A stretch of 7,211 nt of DNA from an uncultured Selenomonadaceae bacterium (GCA_945637225.1 CALZDE010000102.1:1-7211); one strand, 5' to 3'; positions 1 to 6,983 are shown, numbered from the stretch's first letter. Numbers and translations: made by a program. The notes: generated from the sequence alone by a model not told the origin.

Positions 1-773
1 GTGGCAATTCTGCTTCTAATGACGGACAGCAGTTAAAGGGCAATATCGCTACTAATGGTTCTACCTCTATGGAGAAGGTAATTGGTATTTTATCTGAGGC
101 GTTCATGCAGGAAAACAGCGGTGTGACTATTACCTATGATGCTTCCGGTTCTGGTACTGGTATCGAGGCAGTAAGCAAGGGAACATGCGACATTGGTCTT
201 TCTTCACGTAGTCTGAAGGATAGCGAAAAGGCAAAGGGCTTAAAGGAAACTACTCTTGCACTTGACGGTATCGCTATCATCGTCAACGAAAATTGTCCTT
301 TAGATAATCTTACAACTGAGCAGGTTGCTGGACTGTTTAAGGGTGAGGCTGACTGGAGCAGTGTTGGCGGTAAGGCTGGTGCAGTAGCTGCTATTGGTCG
401 TGAGGCTGGTTCCGGTACTCGTGATGGCTTTGAGTCTATTACCAAGACTAAGGATAAGTGCAAATTAGCTCAGGAATTAACCTCTACTGGTGCTGTTATT
501 GAGGCTGTAAAGAATAGTGAAGCTGCTATCGGTTATGCTTCTTTTGCGGCAGTTGCTAATCAGAAGGGTATTAAGGTATTAAAGATCAATGGCTTTGAGT
601 GCACCGAGGAAAATATTTTAGCTGGCAAGTATGTAATTCAGCGTCCTTTCAACCTGATTACCAAGGAAGGTACTCCACTCAGCGAAATTTCTCAGAAGTT
701 CTTTGATTTCATGGTTTCCAAGAATGCAGCTGACATGATTACCAAGGCTGGTGCTGTTCCAACAGCTAAATAA
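1..773 (+). CDS. pstS: Phosphate ABC transporter substrate-binding protein PstS (5' partial)
   Basis: This is the extracellular phosphate-binding lipoprotein of the Pst high-affinity importer. The reading frame is open from the window edge (first full codon at 3), so the Met at 69 is internal and the signal peptide with its lipobox Cys lies upstream. About 256 residues are visible, close to the whole mature domain. The first dozen (GNSASNDGQQ...) look like the polar linker that follows a lipobox. Phosphate-contact landmarks of the family are present: GSTSM near the start, DASGSGTGIEAV, DIGLSSRSL and GREAGSGTRDGFE; QRPFNLITK follows near the C-terminus. The gene ends 13 nt before pstC and is presumably first in the operon. 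Lysine codons are almost all AAG (21 of 23), unlike downstream genes, which fits strong expression. Identification is secure; only the N-terminus is unknown. Confidence 0.96.
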   Translation, partial: GNSASNDGQQLKGNIATNGSTSMEKVIGILSEAFMQENSGVTITYDASGSGTGIEAVSKGTCDIGLSSRSLKDSEKAKGLKETTLALDGIAIIVNENCPLDNLTTEQVAGLFKGEADWSSVGGKAGAVAAIGREAGSGTRDGFESITKTKDKCKLAQELTSTGAVIEAVKNSEAAIGYASFAAVANQKGIKVLKINGFECTEENILAGKYVIQRPFNLITKEGTPLSEISQKFFDFMVSKNAADMITKAGAVPTAK

Positions 774-786
774 TGAGGTGTAGTAA

Positions 787-1674
787 ATGAGAGAAATTTC
801 AAAACTGCATGATTTAATGGAAAAGGGCATAAATTTCATTTTTATGCTCTGTGGCATTGTGGCAATCGGCTTTGTTATCTGTATAACTATACATCTTATA
901 ATATCCGGTCTGCCTGCTATTATGGAAATTGGCGTAGGTGAATTTTTGCTGGGAACTGTATGGCAGCCTACCGCAACAACTACTACACCATCTTTTGGTA
1001 TACTTCCTTTCATAATGACAAGTATTTACGGTACAGTGGGAGCTGTTATAATTGGTGTTCCAATCGGTCTTTTGACTGCCATATTTTTAGCAAAGGCGGC
1101 TCCAACTGGTGTGGCTGGTGTTATCCATAGAGCGGTTGAGCTTTTGGCAGGTATTCCATCAGTAGTATATGGTCTGGTGGGTATGATTGTCCTTGTACCA
1201 ATCATTCAGGGATGGTTTGATTTACCTTCTGGTGCTACATTATTGGCGGCAATTATCGTATTGACTATTATGATTTTGCCTTCAATTATCAATGTTTCTG
1301 AGACTGCATTAAGAGCTGTTCCTAGAGAATATGAGGAGGCTTCCATCGCTTTGGGTGCTACTGAAATGGAGACTTTTTTCAGAGTAAGTGTACCTGCGGC
1401 TAAGAGTGGTATTGCGGCGGCAATAGTTTTGGGTGTAGGTCGTGCTATTGGTGAAGCTATGGCTATTATTATGGTTTCAGGTAACGTTGCTAATATGCCG
1501 GGACTTTTTGAATCAGTACGTTTTATGACTACGGCAATTGCTTCAGAAATGTCCTATGCTCCAGCAGGTTCTACTCAGCATCAGGCGTTATTTTCCATTG
1601 GTCTTGTGCTGTTTCTGTTTATAATGATGATAAATATTATCTTAAATGTATTTATAAAAGGAAAGAGGGCATAA
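787..1674 (+). CDS. pstC: Phosphate ABC transporter permease PstC
   Basis: This is one of the two membrane permeases of the Pst importer; it pairs with PstA to form the phosphate channel and docks on PstB. It has 295 residues, normal for the family. Six hydrophobic segments are visible at about 17-42, 75-101, 116-140, 150-170, 208-231 and 268-290. The EAA loop that contacts the ATPase is at about 183-203 (EEASIALGATEMETFFRVSVP region), followed by GRAIGEAMA (218-226), which carries the conserved Arg and Glu of PstC proteins. AELLAGIPSVVYG-type sequence at 118-129 is also typical of Pst permeases. The ATG at 787 is preceded by GAGGTG (775-780). The stop is separated from the pstA start by 1 nt, indicating translational coupling. 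It is assigned as PstC rather than PstA from gene order and from GRAIGEAMA. Confidence 0.95.
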   Translation: MREISKLHDLMEKGINFIFMLCGIVAIGFVICITIHLIISGLPAIMEIGVGEFLLGTVWQPTATTTTPSFGILPFIMTSIYGTVGAVIIGVPIGLLTAIFLAKAAPTGVAGVIHRAVELLAGIPSVVYGLVGMIVLVPIIQGWFDLPSGATLLAAIIVLTIMILPSIINVSETALRAVPREYEEASIALGATEMETFFRVSVPAAKSGIAAAIVLGVGRAIGEAMAIIMVSGNVANMPGLFESVRFMTTAIASEMSYAPAGSTQHQALFSIGLVLFLFIMMINIILNVFIKGKRA

Positions 1675-1675
1675 A

Positions 1676-2566
1676 ATGCAAAATGCGGTAGCTCTGGATA
1701 TAGAAAATGCAGTAGAGCATAAAGCAATATTTTCCAAAAGAGCATTGTGGAATTACGGTGCAAAGGCTCTTATATGGTCAAGTTCAATTCTTACCTGCTT
1801 ACTGCTTATCTTTATGATTGGTTATATATTTTATCGTGGCGTTCCTTATTTATCTTGGGAGCTTTTAACTAGTCAGAGCAGTTATGTAAAACAGGTAATA
1901 GGTATTTTTCCAAATCTGCTGAATACCATATACATTATAATTGTAGCAATGGCGATTGTTTTACCATTGGGAACAGGAGCCGCTATATATCTTACTGAAT
2001 ATGCCACCAACAAAAAATTAGTGAATATTATTGAATTTGCGGCTGAATCACTTACTGGTATTCCATCTATTATATTTGGTTTGGTAGGTATGGTGTTATT
2101 TGCAGAATTATTTGGCATTAAGCAGGGTATTTTAGCAGGTGGTCTTACTTTGGTAATGATGATTCTGCCAGTAATTATCCGTACTACACAGGAAAGCCTG
2201 AAAACTGTTCCTAATGCTTATAGAGAAGGTTCATTAGCACTTGGTTCCAGCAAATGGCACATGATACGGACAGTTGTACTTCCTAACGCTATTGATGGAA
2301 TCGTTACAGGCGGTATTTTAGCAATTGGAAGAATTGTAGGCGAATCTGCGGCACTTCTTTTCACAGCTGGATTTGGTCTTGTATTAAATGATTTCTTCAC
2401 TGCATTGGAGTCTTCCTCTGCAACCCTGACAGTAGCACTTTATGTTTATGCAAGTGAACGTGGTGAGACAGGTGTAGCTTTTGCAATAGCTGTAATTTTA
2501 ATGACTTTGACACTCATACTCAATTTTACAGCAAATTATTCAGCAAAAAAATTAAAGAATAAATAA
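1676..2566 (+). CDS. pstA: Phosphate ABC transporter permease PstA
   Basis: This is the second Pst permease, the partner of PstC. It has 296 residues, with a polar N-terminal tail of about 30 residues in the cytoplasm and then six likely membrane segments (about 33-54, 80-106, 125-147, 150-170, 208-231 and 266-288). The EAA loop is at about 183-203 (REGSLALGSSKWHMIRTVVLP region), followed by GRIVGESAALLFTAG (218-232), the PstA counterpart of GRAIGEAMA in PstC. ESLTGIPSIIFGLVG (124-138) is another family landmark. The start ATG follows the pstC stop by 1 nt, with GAAAGAGGG just upstream inside the pstC end serving as ribosome binding site. No internal break or missing segment is visible. Confidence 0.95.
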   Translation: MQNAVALDIENAVEHKAIFSKRALWNYGAKALIWSSSILTCLLLIFMIGYIFYRGVPYLSWELLTSQSSYVKQVIGIFPNLLNTIYIIIVAMAIVLPLGTGAAIYLTEYATNKKLVNIIEFAAESLTGIPSIIFGLVGMVLFAELFGIKQGILAGGLTLVMMILPVIIRTTQESLKTVPNAYREGSLALGSSKWHMIRTVVLPNAIDGIVTGGILAIGRIVGESAALLFTAGFGLVLNDFFTALESSSATLTVALYVYASERGETGVAFAIAVILMTLTLILNFTANYSAKKLKNK

Positions 2567-2593
2567 TAGATTTATTTTAGGAGAAATAATTTT

Positions 2594-3349
2594 ATGAATA
2601 CGATAATGGAAGTACAGGATTTGAATTTGTGGTATGGTGAACATCATGCCCTGCATAACATTTCCTGCAATATACCAAAGAATCAGATAACCGCCTTAAT
2701 AGGTCCATCCGGCTGTGGTAAATCTACCTTTTTAAAAACTATTAACCGCATGAATGATTTAGTAGAAAATGTAAAAATAACAGGAAACATTATTTACAAC
2801 AATGAAAATATTTATGCGCCAAAGGTTGATGTTACATGGCTTAGAAAACAGGTAGGAATGGTATTTCAGAAGCCAAATCCATTTCCTATGAGCATTTATG
2901 ACAATGTTGCTTATGGACCTCGTACTCATGGTATTACATCAAAGGTAAAGCTTGATGCAATTGTTGAAAAATCCTTGAAGGATGCGGCAATTTGGGATGA
3001 GGTAAAAGACCGTTTGAAGTCTTCTGCACTTGGTATGTCCGGCGGTCAGCAGCAGAGATTATGTATTGCCAGAGCATTGGCGGTAGAGCCTGATATCCTG
3101 CTGATGGATGAATCTACTTCTGCTCTCGATCCAATATCTACGGGTAAAATTGAAGAATTAGCAATGGAATTAAAGAAAAAATATACCGTAATAATGGTTA
3201 CACATAATATGCAGCAGGCAGTCCGTATATCCGACCAGTGTGCATTCTTCCTCTTAGGAGATTTAATAGAATTCAGTTCCACAGAAAAGATGTTTTCCAT
3301 GCCAGAGGACAGACGTACTGAGGATTACATTACAGGAAGGTTCGGTTGA
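2594..3349 (+). CDS. pstB: Phosphate ABC transporter ATP-binding protein PstB
   Basis: This is the cytoplasmic ATPase that drives phosphate import through PstC/PstA. It has 251 residues, standard for PstB. Visible motifs are Walker A GPSGCGKST (37-45), the Q-loop FQKPNPFPMSIYDN (91-104) typical of PstB, the ABC signature MSGGQQQR (148-155), Walker B ILLMDE (168-173), the D-loop SALD (176-179) and the switch His in VTHNM (H204). The C-terminus RRTEDYITGRFG is characteristic of PstB. Two small departures from the commonest form are M148 for Leu in the signature and S174 for Pro after the catalytic Glu (DEST rather than DEPT); neither removes a catalytic residue. AGGAGA (2579-2584) precedes the ATG. 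The gene lies 27 nt after pstA and 1 nt before phoU. Confidence 0.97.
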   Translation: MNTIMEVQDLNLWYGEHHALHNISCNIPKNQITALIGPSGCGKSTFLKTINRMNDLVENVKITGNIIYNNENIYAPKVDVTWLRKQVGMVFQKPNPFPMSIYDNVAYGPRTHGITSKVKLDAIVEKSLKDAAIWDEVKDRLKSSALGMSGGQQQRLCIARALAVEPDILLMDESTSALDPISTGKIEELAMELKKKYTVIMVTHNMQQAVRISDQCAFFLLGDLIEFSSTEKMFSMPEDRRTEDYITGRFG

Positions 3350-3350
3350 T

Positions 3351-3998
3351 ATGAGATCATATTTTGATAAGCAGTTGGAGCTGTTAAATAATGAAATGCT
3401 CAATATGAGCGATATGTGCGAGGACGCAATTTCTCAGGCGATAAGTGCGCTTTTAAATGGTGACAGAATGAAGGCGGCAGGCTTGAAAAAAAGTGTCGAT
3501 CAGATAAATCAGCAGGAACGCTACATAGAAAATATATGTGTAAAGCTATTAATGCAGCAGCAGCCAGTAGCAAGAGATTTAAGAACAATTTCAGCCGCTA
3601 TGAAGATGGTAACTGACATGGACAGAATTGCTATTCAGTCAGGAGACATTGCGGATATTATTGCAGTAGGAAATATAAAACCATCTGCCGAAACTGAAAG
3701 TCTGAAGCAAATGGCTGATGCAGTAAGAAAAATGGTAACAATGAGTATTGAAGCCTTCGTAAATAAGGATATTTCTTCAGCTAAGGAAGTATTAGCCTTT
3801 GATGATGTTGTTGATGAATATTTTGATAACATCAAAAAGGAATTAATCGAAAAGCTGAAAAATAATCAGGCTAATGGGGAATTGATTCTTGACTTGCTGA
3901 TGATAGATAAATATCTGGAGCGTATTGGCGACCATGCTGTTAATATTGGTAAATGGGTAATTTTCTCTATTAATGGCGAAATTGAGATAATATCTTGA
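3351..3998 (+). CDS. phoU: Phosphate signalling complex protein PhoU
   Basis: PhoU is a cytoplasmic all-helical protein that, from family knowledge, connects the Pst transporter to the PhoR kinase and keeps the Pho response off when phosphate is plentiful. It has 215 residues, the usual length, made of two three-helix repeats. The second repeat carries the classic DKYLERIGDHAVNIGKWV (186-203) with an intact E-x3-D metal-binding motif (E190, D194). The equivalent position in the first repeat reads MDRIAIQSGDIADI (90-103), where the usual ERIGD has become DRIAI, so one acidic ligand is absent. The QQQPVARDLR segment (69-78) is a family hallmark. The start lies 1 nt after the pstB stop, with AGGAAG (3334-3339) inside the pstB end as ribosome binding site, pointing to coupled translation. 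Confidence 0.95.
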   Translation: MRSYFDKQLELLNNEMLNMSDMCEDAISQAISALLNGDRMKAAGLKKSVDQINQQERYIENICVKLLMQQQPVARDLRTISAAMKMVTDMDRIAIQSGDIADIIAVGNIKPSAETESLKQMADAVRKMVTMSIEAFVNKDISSAKEVLAFDDVVDEYFDNIKKELIEKLKNNQANGELILDLLMIDKYLERIGDHAVNIGKWVIFSINGEIEIIS

Positions 3999-4006
3999 TA
4001 TATTGC

Positions 4007-4012
4007 AGGAGG
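4007..4012 (+). promoter_or_regulatory. Ribosome binding site that sets the Ppx/GppA-like start
   Basis: A perfect AGGAGG stands 5 nt before the ATG at 4018. A TTG at 4003 in the same frame would begin upstream of, and encode, this site, so the ATG at 4018 is the real start. Confidence 0.9.
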
Positions 4013-4017
4013 TAAAA

Positions 4018-4938
4018 ATGATTAATGCAGTAATTGATATAATGGATGATATAGTAAGAATTGATGTTTATAATCTTACTAATAATAATTTGAAGGTAAT
4101 ATTCAGCAAGTATAATCGAATGGAGTTATCTTCCTACATCAAGCATAATAGCTTAAAGGAAGAAGGAATTAATAAGCTGGTAGATATACTGGCTGATTAC
4201 AAGGAAACCTTAAATAGCTTTAATATCAGCGATATACATGTTTATGCGACAGCTTTCCTCTGGAATATGAAGAATTGTAATGAAGTGGTAGCCGCTGTTG
4301 CAAAGCATACAAGTCTGAAAATACGCTCTATATCCAGCAAGGACAAAATGAAGATTATCTTCGATAATGAGAGCAGTAAAAAGGAATTTAAGAAAAAAGG
4401 TCTGCTTGTAAACATCAGTGGGGGAAGCACAGATATTATCGTATGCAGTGATGGAAAGGCAATAAGCTCTGCAAGTGTAGGCAGAGGCTACTTAAATACT
4501 GGTGACAAGTTTGTCAAGGGTATTTTGCCAACAAAATCAGAACGTCATGAAATTCGTGATAATTTCCTCAAGAAGATAGATAAGATTAAGGAATTTGAAA
4601 AAGAGAATAAATACAATATTCTGTGGTGTACAGGTAATACCATGAATGATATTCTGAAATTAGATAGGATATTCTTTGGTAAAAAAGATAAGGATGATGT
4701 AATACCTGCTTCACACATTCGATATATCATTAAGGCTATTGAAAAGCAGGATACAATGGATAAATTCCAGAATAATCTCGGACTGCTGATAGATAATGTT
4801 CCAGAACGTATCCGCTTTATAATGCCAAGTATGATTATTCTTGGTGCTATTATTAAGAGATTTAAGTGCAAGACAATAATTGTCACTGATAAAAAAATCA
4901 AGACTGGTATCATGCAAAATAATATTTCAAACAATTAA
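4018..4938 (+). CDS. Divergent Ppx/GppA-family (ASKHA-fold) protein, probably catalytically altered
   Basis: This 306-residue protein resembles the N-terminal two-domain core of exopolyphosphatase / pppGpp phosphatase (Ppx/GppA), which acts on polyphosphate or pppGpp. Family landmarks appear in the right order: an N-terminal strand AVIDIMDDIVRIDVY (4-18), YATAFLWNMKN (76-86; family ATSAxRxAxN), IRSISSKDKMKIIFD (102-116; family ISGxEEAxxIF), LLVNISGGSTDIIV (129-142; family DIGGGSTE), WCTGNTMNDI (203-212) and the C-terminal ERIRFIMPSMIILGAII...KIKTGIM (263-299). Several key positions are changed: the first phosphate loop DxGSNS is DIMDDI, the EEA is DKM, and DIGGGSTE is NISGGSTD. The fold is therefore probably kept while hydrolysis may be lost. 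It lies 19 nt after phoU and 84 nt before the response regulator, suggesting a role in phosphate or polyphosphate signalling. Family membership is fairly sure; function is inferred and no gene name is justified. Confidence 0.75.
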   Translation: MINAVIDIMDDIVRIDVYNLTNNNLKVIFSKYNRMELSSYIKHNSLKEEGINKLVDILADYKETLNSFNISDIHVYATAFLWNMKNCNEVVAAVAKHTSLKIRSISSKDKMKIIFDNESSKKEFKKKGLLVNISGGSTDIIVCSDGKAISSASVGRGYLNTGDKFVKGILPTKSERHEIRDNFLKKIDKIKEFEKENKYNILWCTGNTMNDILKLDRIFFGKKDKDDVIPASHIRYIIKAIEKQDTMDKFQNNLGLLIDNVPERIRFIMPSMIILGAIIKRFKCKTIIVTDKKIKTGIMQNNISNN

Positions 4939-4942
4939 AGAT

Positions 4943-4971
4943 TTGAAAAATCAGCATTAACATGATATACT
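4943..4971 (+). promoter_or_regulatory. Sigma-A type promoter for the response regulator-kinase pair
   Basis: The -35 box TTGAAA (4943-4948) and the -10 box TATACT (4966-4971) are separated by exactly 17 bp, and TG at 4963-4964 gives an extended -10. The predicted start of transcription is near 4978, leaving a leader of about 45 nt. It lies immediately after the stop of the Ppx/GppA-like gene, with no convincing terminator between, so phoBR could be read both from here and from the pst transcript. A TTAACA (4957-4962), the half-site recognised by Bacillus PhoP, lies in the spacer, but no second copy at about 11 bp is seen. Confidence 0.75.
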
Positions 4972-5022
4972 ATAGGTATTGAAAATAATACGAGTGTCTA
5001 TAGGAATAGGGTGTATGCGATA

Positions 5023-5703
5023 ATGATTTTTTATGTCGAAGATGATGATAATATAAGGGAATTGATGCTCTATACGTTAAAAGCCTCAGGATTCAGCGGT
5101 AAAGGTTTTCCGAATGCTGCTGAATTTTGGCAGGCATTATCGAAGACTCAAGATGTGTTATATCCAGATTTAATTATGCTGGATATAATGCTTCCTGATG
5201 AAGATGGTATAGAGATATTAAAAAAATTAAAAAGTAACGCTAAAACTGCTAATATACCAGTTATTATGGCTTCAGCTAAGGGTACAGAATACGATAAGAT
5301 TACTGGACTTGATTTAGGTGCAGATGATTATCTGGCAAAACCCTTTGGCATGATGGAAATGATTTCTCGTATTAAGGCAGTTTTAAGACGTTATCCACAA
5401 AAAGAAAATAATGATATTTTGCAGTATGGGCCAATTAAATTAAATATTGATGAACATATTGTAATGGTAGACGGTAATACAATAGAATTGTCGATTAAGG
5501 AATTTGACCTTTTAAGAATGTTTGTAGAAAATCCGAAGCATTTATTTGAAAGGGAAAATATCCTTTTGAATTTATGGGGTGAAGATTTTATTGGTGAAAG
5601 CCGTACATTAGATATGCATATCAGTAAGCTGAGGAAAAAGCTTGGAATATACAGCAATATGATAAAAAGTATTCGTGGACTTGGCTACCGTATGGAGAAA
5701 TAG
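5023..5703 (+). CDS. phoB: PhoB/PhoP-type response regulator (OmpR family)
   Basis: This is a DNA-binding response regulator expected to be phosphorylated by the adjacent kinase and to control phosphate-starvation genes, including pst. It has 226 residues from the chosen ATG. The receiver domain (1 to about 118) shows the acidic pocket EDDD (6-9), the phosphoacceptor D54 in MLDIMLPDEDG, S84 in MASAKG, the switch Y103 and K106 in DDYLAKPFG. The winged-helix domain (about 129-226) ends in SRTLDMHISKLRKKL and IRGLGYRM, typical of the OmpR/PhoB group. The ATG at 5023 is preferred because family members commonly begin just before the VEDD motif, and AGGGTG (5008-5013) lies at good distance. An in-frame GTG at 5011 preceded by AGGA is possible and would add four residues. 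The Pho assignment rests on operon context; the Firmicute name phoP is equally apt. Confidence 0.88.
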   Translation: MIFYVEDDDNIRELMLYTLKASGFSGKGFPNAAEFWQALSKTQDVLYPDLIMLDIMLPDEDGIEILKKLKSNAKTANIPVIMASAKGTEYDKITGLDLGADDYLAKPFGMMEMISRIKAVLRRYPQKENNDILQYGPIKLNIDEHIVMVDGNTIELSIKEFDLLRMFVENPKHLFERENILLNLWGEDFIGESRTLDMHISKLRKKLGIYSNMIKSIRGLGYRMEK

Positions 5704-5705
5704 TA

Positions 5706-6920
5706 ATGCAACGTAATTTAAAAGTAAATATATTTGTACTCATAGGAGTAGCCATCGCAGGGTTTATATTATCTGTCAGCGTGATTATGAGCGTTCTTTA
5801 TAATCATTTTACAGAGGTACAGCAGTCACAGCTTAAAATGCAGACACAAATGGTAGCACAGGGCGTACTGCATGAAGGCGTGAGTTATCTGGAAGCAATA
5901 GAAGGTCAGGAATACCGTATTACTTGGATAGATGGTGATGGGCAGGTACTTTTTGATAACCAGAATTCTCCCTATGAAATGGAAAATCATTTGGAGCGTG
6001 AGGAGATAATAAATGCTTTAAGTGATGGTTATGGTTCTAGTCAGCGTTATTCTGCTACTATGATGGAAAAAATGCTGTATTCTGCTTATAAGATACCTGA
6101 TGGAACAATCATCCGCCTTGCCATGCCTCAGTCTACTATCTTTTCACTTTTGTGGAAAATGGCCGGTCCTATCGCAATTGTTTTGTTTGTGCTTATAGCA
6201 GTATGTATTTTTATTTCACATAAGGCAACAAGAAAAGCAGATGAAGAAGAAAATGAAGCAATGCGAAGGGAGTTTACAGCGAATGTTTCCCATGAGTTAA
6301 AATCCCCATTACACGTTATTTCTGGTTATGCCGAGCTTATAGAGAATGGTATGGTAATGCCAGAAGATACGGAGTTATTTGCTAAAAAAATACGTAATGA
6401 GGTTCAGCGTATGATACAGCTTATACAGGATATTATCACGCTTTCAAGACTTGATGAAAGCAAAGAAAATATGACGATGTATGAAGTAAATCTCTATCAG
6501 CTGGCTCTAGGCGTAAAGGAAAAATTATCCCTTACAGCGGAAAAAAATAATATTACCATCGAAATCATAGGACAGCAGGTGACTATGAAAGGAATACCAC
6601 ATCTTTTGAGCAGTATGCTTTATAATTTATGTGACAATGCCATTAAATACAATTCACAATATGGTACGGTGGTAATAGAGGTAAATGAGGATTATGGCAG
6701 ACCGATGTTTTCTGTCAGAGATACGGGCATAGGTATTGCTAAAAGCGACTATCAGAGAATTTTTGAACGCTTTTACCGCGTGGATAAGAGTCATTCTAAA
6801 GCAGTAGGCGGAACAGGTTTAGGGTTATCCATTGTAAAACACGCCGCAAAGCTTCATAATGCAAAAATAGAAGTAGACAGTATAATTGGTGAAGGTACTT
6901 TAATAACTGTAAAATTCTAA
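5706..6920 (+). CDS. phoR: PhoR-type sensor histidine kinase
   Basis: This is the membrane sensor kinase paired with the preceding regulator. It has 404 residues: TM1 at about 8-32, an extracytoplasmic domain at about 34-147 (containing RITWIDGDGQVLFDNQ and a RYSATMMEKMLYSAYKI stretch, resembling the PAS/CACHE-like sensor fold of PhoR proteins), and TM2 at about 152-171. The HisKA domain follows, with H196 in FTANVSHELKSPLHVISGYAE. The ATPase domain has the N-box NLCDNAIKYN (307-316), DTGIGI (339-344), the F-box FERFYRVD (353-360) and GTGLGLS (369-375). Only about 18 residues separate TM2 from the HisKA domain, so HAMP and cytoplasmic PAS modules found in many PhoR kinases are absent. The gene starts 2 nt after the regulator stop, with GGAG (5694-5697) as ribosome binding site. 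All catalytic boxes are intact. Confidence 0.9.
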   Translation: MQRNLKVNIFVLIGVAIAGFILSVSVIMSVLYNHFTEVQQSQLKMQTQMVAQGVLHEGVSYLEAIEGQEYRITWIDGDGQVLFDNQNSPYEMENHLEREEIINALSDGYGSSQRYSATMMEKMLYSAYKIPDGTIIRLAMPQSTIFSLLWKMAGPIAIVLFVLIAVCIFISHKATRKADEEENEAMRREFTANVSHELKSPLHVISGYAELIENGMVMPEDTELFAKKIRNEVQRMIQLIQDIITLSRLDESKENMTMYEVNLYQLALGVKEKLSLTAEKNNITIEIIGQQVTMKGIPHLLSSMLYNLCDNAIKYNSQYGTVVIEVNEDYGRPMFSVRDTGIGIAKSDYQRIFERFYRVDKSHSKAVGGTGLGLSIVKHAAKLHNAKIEVDSIIGEGTLITVKF

Positions 6921-6934
6921 ATAAAATCAGCACG

Positions 6935-6983
6935 AAAAAACGCTAAGCATATGTATCAAAGGTACATAAGTTTAGCGTTTTAA
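6935..6983. terminator. Bidirectional rho-independent terminator between phoR and the GGDEF gene
   Basis: AAAACGCTAA (6937-6946) pairs perfectly with TTAGCGTTTT (6972-6981). The stem extends inward by a G-U and a C-G pair, then after an A-A mismatch by TATGTA (6950-6955) with TACATA (6963-6968), leaving a loop of about 7 nt. On the + strand the stem ends in TTTT; on the - strand the run of six A becomes TTTTTT. It therefore fits termination in both directions, 16 nt after the phoR stop and about 25 nt beyond the convergent stop. Confidence 0.9.

Noticed and set aside
69..71. ATG at 69 as the start of pstS
   Set aside because: The frame is open upstream to the window edge and residues before it (GNIATNGSTS) belong to the conserved phosphate-binding N-terminal region.
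618..1013. 131-codon antisense frame across the pstS-pstC junction
   Set aside because: It is antisense to two confidently identified genes, its product shows no family features, and no promoter or ribosome site supports it.
4003..4017. TTG start giving a five-residue longer Ppx/GppA-like protein
   Set aside because: Those codons overlap the AGGAGG ribosome binding site of the ATG at 4018, and no site lies properly upstream of the TTG.
4545..4934. 129-codon open frame on the minus strand
   Set aside because: It lies wholly antisense to the Ppx/GppA-like gene, has no recognisable domain or ribosome binding site, and is an expected by-product of A/T-rich coding DNA; the other antisense frames were rejected for the same reason.
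4940..4952. GATTT-GAA-AAATC as a terminator after the Ppx/GppA-like gene
   Set aside because: A 5-bp A/T-rich stem without a following T-run, and it overlaps the -35 box of the promoter; too weak to call.
5011..5022. GTG start giving a four-residue longer response regulator
   Set aside because: Possible because AGGA lies 5 nt upstream, but the ATG at 5023 gives the family-like N-terminus MIFYVEDD and has AGGGTG in front, so it is preferred.
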